Source: Rhineura floridana
Lineage: Eukaryota > Chordata > Lepidosauria > Squamata > Rhineuridae
Direction of reading: 5' to 3'
DNA length: 64,000 nucleotides
NCBI RefSeq assembly: GCF_030035675.1
Contig: NC_084489.1
Location: forward strand, 14,025,001-14,089,000
How positions within the stretch are numbered: the first letter of the stretch is position 1; every line of letters starts with the position of its first letter. A model generated the notes under the pieces. That model had not been told where the DNA came from. It saw only the letters and a list, made by a program, of their open reading frames with translations, and did no database searches. Position numbers and translations under genes: made by a program. Shown here piece after piece: positions 62,301-64,000 of this stretch.

Positions 62301-63635
62301 GATCAATATCACAAGACAGCCCAAACATCTGTAACCTTTTACAAAGTTTTGGGACTTTGTATACTGAAAACTTACCTTAAGTATTGAAATTTGTGAGAAG
62401 TCTTTTTCTTCAAAATAGGCATGTGTAATTAGCTGCAGCTTAGCTTGGAGTAGCCCATACAGAGGCTTGCAAGACAAACACATCATCATGTTACATCAAG
62501 ATAGGCAGTCAAGGACACAAACAGTTGTCCTTTGTAACATATTATACACACTAGTATCTGATTATTCTGTACATTCCTCAAAAAATATTGCATTAGGTAA
62601 TAGTTAATTTATAAAGATTGACTATGTCAGTCATTCTGTTCAGCAACATCCTGCTTTCAAAAGACAGCAGTTGTCTATTACTATGATAGTGTTCCTATCC
62701 AATCATAGTAGTATGCTATTACTCAAAGTCTTAAATAATAGTATGTTAACATATAGACATGATAGGGCTACCTTGCTCCATTTGAAAGCCAGTGTGGTCA
62801 CAGTGATGGTCACAGTGTTGGAGACCCAGGTTCAAATCTAAGGTTCAAGTCAGTCATAAAGCTCACTGAGTAAGTCTGGACCAGTCACTGGCCCTCAGTC
62901 TAACCTACCTCATAAGGTTGTTGTGATAAAATGGGGCAGGAAGAACCATGAATACTGTTTTGAGTTCCTTGAATAAAAGTGCAATAAAAATGTAAAAAAT
63001 GAATAAAATAAATATTTTTTTTCTTGCCCAAGTCAATTTCTTCATACAGAATCTCTTTCTCTCCTTATGGAATTTGACTCCAGAATCTAACTTTGAATGT
63101 CATGTACATGTTCATAAAAAGGATTTCACATCAGGTAGCTGTTACATCAGATGGTCTTGTTAGAGGCATCTTGGGAGAGACCTTGTTGTTCAGGGAGTTA
63201 ATGTGGCCTAATAGATACATCGTCTTTACTGGGTCTCAGACTGGGAACTGGGCAGATCACACTCTAGACTCAGTTTCCCAGCTGTACAGTGATGGGTCAC
63301 ACAGATTTCAGGGATGATAAAGAGTTTAATGTACTTTAAACAGAAGTGCTATGTGTCCTAGTACAAAAAAAATATTCTGGGAGGTATTACATTAGAAATG
63401 CTCTTGCTTAAAAGCTTGCAGACAGCATTTCTCTATCAGAATACCATTTTGAAATAATGCCTTTGTCTTGGCTTTCAGTACTTACTTTTCAATAACAGTG
63501 TGCCTAATGTGAAAGAGAGTTCCCAAAAATAAACTGTTTTTTAGACATGCCACTGTCTCTTACCAGCTGACTTAGAACACAGACACTTTTTTGTACTGTT
63601 TCTCGGGTAATATCTGCTTGCCGTACTTTCAGAGC
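38393..63635 (-). CDS. AVL9: AVL9 (cell migration / late secretory pathway protein), 13 coding exons to the stop; 5' exons off right edge
   Basis: Exons in transcript order: 63635-63564, 62465-62376, 61115-61049, 60501-60461, 55383-55345, 53213-53144, 49921-49377, 46901-46767, 45293-45074, 43083-42966, 41817-41764, 41005-40917, 38487-38393. All have GT-AG borders and phases match throughout, giving 544 residues from ALKVRQADITRETVQ to FTQSTQSLGE. This equals human AVL9 from about residue 100. Landmarks are PLYGLLQAKLQLITHAYFEE, VLFYISPVNRLVGALMTVLS, DQYGMPLAIFTK and WEGGDEWIRAQF. AVL9 is a DENN-related protein acting in the late secretory pathway and in cell migration and polarity. The large exon 49921-49377 encodes an acidic, poorly conserved linker. 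The C terminus is about seven residues shorter than the human one I recall. No break is seen. It is convergent with KBTBD2, as in human. Confidence 0.97.
38760..40400 (+). mobile_element. RTE-BovB LINE, internally deleted, in the last AVL9 intron (antisense)
   Basis: The plus-strand frame at about 39020-39574 gives the end of the AP endonuclease (KRRLYTWTSPNGQYRNQIDY, SAKTRPRADCGTDHELVTSK) and the linker. A later piece gives KAALKILGRNKLPGTDGIPT. Most of the reverse transcriptase is then absent, since the sequence jumps to SEQEATVRTEYGE. It ends in the BovB tail cataagtcataatcgacttg at about 40360-40380, followed by aaggcacataacaac. A hairpin MITE (39598-39735) sits in the linker. Confidence 0.87.
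39598..39735. mobile_element. 138-bp palindromic hAT-type MITE inserted in BovB
   Basis: Same ends as the 2685 copy (CAGCCTTTCCCAAC and its inverse) and exactly the same length. It is flanked by GACTAGTC (39590-39597) and GACTAGTA (39736-39743). It is inserted after the BovB copy was in place. Confidence 0.88.
41285..41635. mobile_element. Non-autonomous DNA element with inverted ends
   Basis: The left end agctggtttgcacctactgt leads into taaaccatag. The right end is its rough inverse: accatagctta, then gtgtgaactgaaccagcc. The interior includes repeated aaaccatg and catggttt blocks. It is related by its ends to the element at 50131-50935. It lies in an AVL9 intron. Confidence 0.6.
43084..45073 (-). 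other. AVL9 intron; LINE tail at 44755-44870
   Basis: A plus-oriented LINE 3' terminus ends in tandem AAAT (aataaataaataaataaata, about 44844-44870), preceded by cgcccagagtggctggataa. The rest has no recognised feature. A plus-strand frame at 43262-43462 is not supported as a gene. Confidence 0.55.
45950..46660 (+). repeat. Interspersed repeat split by a Sauria SINE
   Basis: The host repeat runs gcacttcttcacatag-type sequence, then tggaacttgctcccagaggt, then gatggctttaaaa. It resumes at about 46413 with ttagacaaattcatggagga and the stretch ending in tgatccagcaggctcttctg. The SINE lies between. The host family is a common lizard repeat that I recognise by pattern but cannot name. Confidence 0.6.
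46116..46412 (+). mobile_element. Sauria SINE, near full length
   Basis: The tRNA-like head (ggcgcagagtggtaagcggc) and B box gttcgattcc are followed by cactcagccttccatccat and the BovB-derived tail gagtcggaaacgactcgcac. It ends gggacacctttaccttttt. Sauria SINEs are squamate-specific and rely on BovB machinery, two copies of which are in this window. Confidence 0.85.
46902..49376 (-). other. AVL9 intron between exons 49921-49377 and 46901-46767
   Basis: It holds a TAA-type microsatellite (about 47576-47603), a decayed hairpin MITE copy (about 48288-48392), a minus-strand SINE (48585-48775) and a LINE-like fragment at 49230-49365. The last lies within 15 bp of the splice donor. The remainder is not recognised. 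Confidence 0.6.
48585..48775 (-). mobile_element. tRNA-derived SINE
   Basis: In minus orientation: ccatagctcagtggtagaac (A box), ttttgcatgcagaaggcccc and a B-box-like cagattcagtccctgg, then the body (tagcaaatcataccagtggtc inverse). Same family as 59640-59820 and 51945-52140. Confidence 0.75.
50131..50935. mobile_element. DNA MITE interrupted by an L2 LINE
   Basis: The left end ggctgcatccaaacatcata continues ccatggttta. The right end is the rough inverse (taaaccataatttag, gtgatgtccaaaacatagcc). From 50281 to 50903 it is interrupted by the L2 copy; joining tcagtaaac to cataattta across the insert is consistent with one original element. Confidence 0.65.
50281..50903 (+). mobile_element. L2 LINE 3' end (ORF2 C terminus plus 3' UTR)
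   Basis: The frame 50338-50646 gives MHWLPICYRAKFKVLVLVYK, ALYSSEPGYLNDRLTPYIPS and SVAAPTLWNSLTL, ending in FWRLLKTFLF. This is the typical L2/CR1 C-terminal block. It ends in the AAATAATAAATAAATAAA tail. It is one of the better preserved copies and starts at the usual 5' truncation. Confidence 0.85.
51565..51720 (+). repeat. Lizard interspersed repeat fragment (ggagccctgctggatcagac type)
   Basis: It contains ggagccctgctggatcagac, gtggccaaccagatggctat and gggaagccctcaagcagga. It is a recognisable squamate repeat module, also seen in inverse-like context at 46550-46640. No family name is given. Confidence 0.55.
51945..52140 (+). mobile_element. tRNA-derived SINE
   Basis: A box tgtagctcagtggcagagca, then a B-box-like cccacattcaacccc. 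The body ends in agtattgggcagttttctat. It is a SINE rather than a tRNA gene because the cloverleaf is not preserved. Confidence 0.72.
52230..52865 (+). mobile_element. L2 LINE 3' end interrupted by a CORE-like SINE
   Basis: A diverged L2 C-terminal region (GVKPYTAWDQ-like and PSLLSLWCLLKTFLFQEAF) ends in the tail at about 52800-52855. Between about 52625 and 52795 lies the 3' part and core of a SINE (ctcacaacaaccctgtgagg, ctcaaggtcacccagtgag). The SINE inserted after the L2. Confidence 0.7.
53360..53860 (-). mobile_element. L2-type LINE 3' end
   Basis: The minus-strand frame 53857-53561 gives KYENHLTPCIPSRSLRSSDG and RAFSVAGLVLWNSLPIEVW, ending in FRHLLKTELF. The tail is the ATTT run at 53366-53390. 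It lies in the AVL9 intron, in the same strand sense as the gene. Confidence 0.8.
54190..54560 (+). mobile_element. LINE 3' end (CR1/L2-like) with AAACT tail repeat
   Basis: It shows ccgaattgtggaatagtctc, then a long AT-rich 3' UTR, then gtacaccgcccagggagccg and a tandem aaactaaacta tail (54531-54557). The flanks (ending 54190, resuming 54561) look like another repeat that it entered. Confidence 0.65.
55590..57000. mobile_element. Long-TIR non-autonomous DNA element, copy B, with internal minisatellite
   Basis: The left part copies 6245-6700 on the same strand, including the internal inverted aatcctgggaagtgtagttt pair. The right end (56730-56985) is the inverse of the left end of copy A. Between them a unit containing tggtcagttttacctat, ccatgattgcatgggagtaa and atcccactgaactcaat recurs at about 56229, 56419 and 56583, separated by C/T-rich spacers of varying length. 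A CT microsatellite lies at about 56755-56778. Confidence 0.65.
57100..58580 (+). mobile_element. L2/CR1-type LINE fossil interrupted by another LINE tail
   Basis: Plus-strand pieces are REAVQLLNRCLETVLRWMRA with NKLKFNPNQ (57330-57415), then a C-terminal part, and a 3' end near gtgagctgctctgggtaggc at about 58530-58580. At 57870-57937 a foreign tail (ctcctgctgggagaaagggt, then the AAATC/AAATA run) interrupts it. The frames are broken. Confidence 0.7.
59640..59820 (-). mobile_element. tRNA-derived SINE
   Basis: In minus orientation: actgtagctcagtggtagaa, cagctgctttgcatccagaa and the B-box-like ggttcaatctcc. Its 3' part contains the inverse of tgatccatctagctcagtgt. Confidence 0.75.
60438..60460. 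repeat. (AT)n microsatellite that forms an AVL9 splice donor
   Basis: The alternating AT run begins directly at the exon edge. In transcript sense the exon ends AGACACAAG and the intron starts GTATATATAT. Length variation of the repeat would change bases from intron position +3 onward only in number, not the GT itself. Confidence 0.8.
61865..61990. repeat. Hairpin MITE family, diverged copy
   Basis: It shows ttttgccctccagatgatgt, tggactccaatttccagcaa and the inverse-arm piece gagtccaacaatatttagaa. It lies in an AVL9 intron. Confidence 0.55.
62780..63010 (+). mobile_element. CORE/MIR-like tRNA SINE
   Basis: The head gccagtgtggtcacagtgat and B-box-like aggttcaaatct lead into the core cataaagctcactgagtaag and the 3' end aaaagtgcaataaaaatgta, then an AATAAA-rich tail. 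Confidence 0.65.
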
Positions 63636-64000
63636 CTTTTAAAATTAATAAGAAAGAACAAGTTTTTACCATATTTTTACTCATAGGCCTTTCAAAAACA
63701 AATATTCATGTAGTGACATTTTTCATAAAATCAACAACTGGGCAGTCTACATAAATTAAAACCAGGACAGGCTCTGCCTGCAGGTTCACTCTCTGATCAA
63801 AGACAAGACACATTATGGAGAAGATGGAAGGTAAAAGGGAGGAGGGGTCAGTAGGGAAAAGCAGAGTGAAAAGATTTGCTTTTAGTAATGGGAGAGGAGA
63901 TCCAACCATCTCTGTTGGATCCAACTCCAGTTCTTCCCATTCCTTTTCTTATTTTGCTTTTCATTCCTTTTATGTAGGTATTATTTGCTTGAAACACCTA

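Noticed and set aside
1-64000. CRISPR arrays, rRNA genes, bacterial operons or insertion sequences
   Set aside because: None seen; repeats are eukaryotic interspersed elements and the genes are spliced.

Overview
The window is vertebrate nuclear DNA, most probably from a squamate reptile (lizard or snake). The evidence is spliced genes with canonical GT-AG introns, a CpG-island promoter, and a repeat set that occurs together in squamates: RTE-BovB LINEs, a BovB-tailed Sauria-type tRNA SINE, L2/CR1 LINE tails, CORE/MIR-like SINEs, 8-bp-duplication hAT-type MITEs and a DIRS element. The species cannot be named from sequence alone.

Three protein-coding genes are supported. (1) At 1-3661, minus strand, is the N-terminal part of a Bucky ball/Velo1 family gene (germ-plasm organiser). 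Its first coding exon and 1.77 kb of a long second exon are in view, and it runs off the left edge. (2) At 17307-27515, plus strand, is a complete KBTBD2 (BTB-BACK-Kelch CUL3 adaptor): three coding exons, 623 residues. Its promoter is probably the CpG island at about 9.19-10.05 kb. (3) At 38393-63635, minus strand, are thirteen coding exons of AVL9, covering about residue 100 to the stop codon; the 5' exons lie beyond the right edge. KBTBD2 and AVL9 are convergent, as in human. BUC and KBTBD2 are divergent, with the CpG island between them.

Region by region: 1-3.7 kb BUC; 3.7-9.2 kb intergenic with MITEs and SINEs; 9.2-10.05 kb CpG island; 10-17 kb the KBTBD2 5' region with SINEs, a LINE reverse-transcriptase fossil and an interrupted hAT MITE; 17.3-27.5 kb KBTBD2, whose first coding intron holds a 3.75-kb DIRS fossil and an 850-bp foldback; 28.7-35.3 kb a remarkable nested region; 35.3-38.4 kb the probable AVL9 3' UTR; 38.4-64 kb AVL9, with introns full of LINE/SINE/MITE material.

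The least ordinary structure is at about 30.35-35.24 kb. Two inverted arms of about 300 bp enclose the decayed remains of a protein with XPG/FEN1-like motifs (SMKNAER, an EADTR-like motif, ITGCDMVSAF) and a Cys-rich C terminus, which resembles an Academ-type DNA transposon. A BovB LINE lies inside it, an L2 tail lies inside the BovB, and a hairpin hAT MITE with an 8-bp duplication lies inside the L2: four nested layers. Coordinates of repeats were set by eye and are approximate unless a duplication or splice site fixes them.
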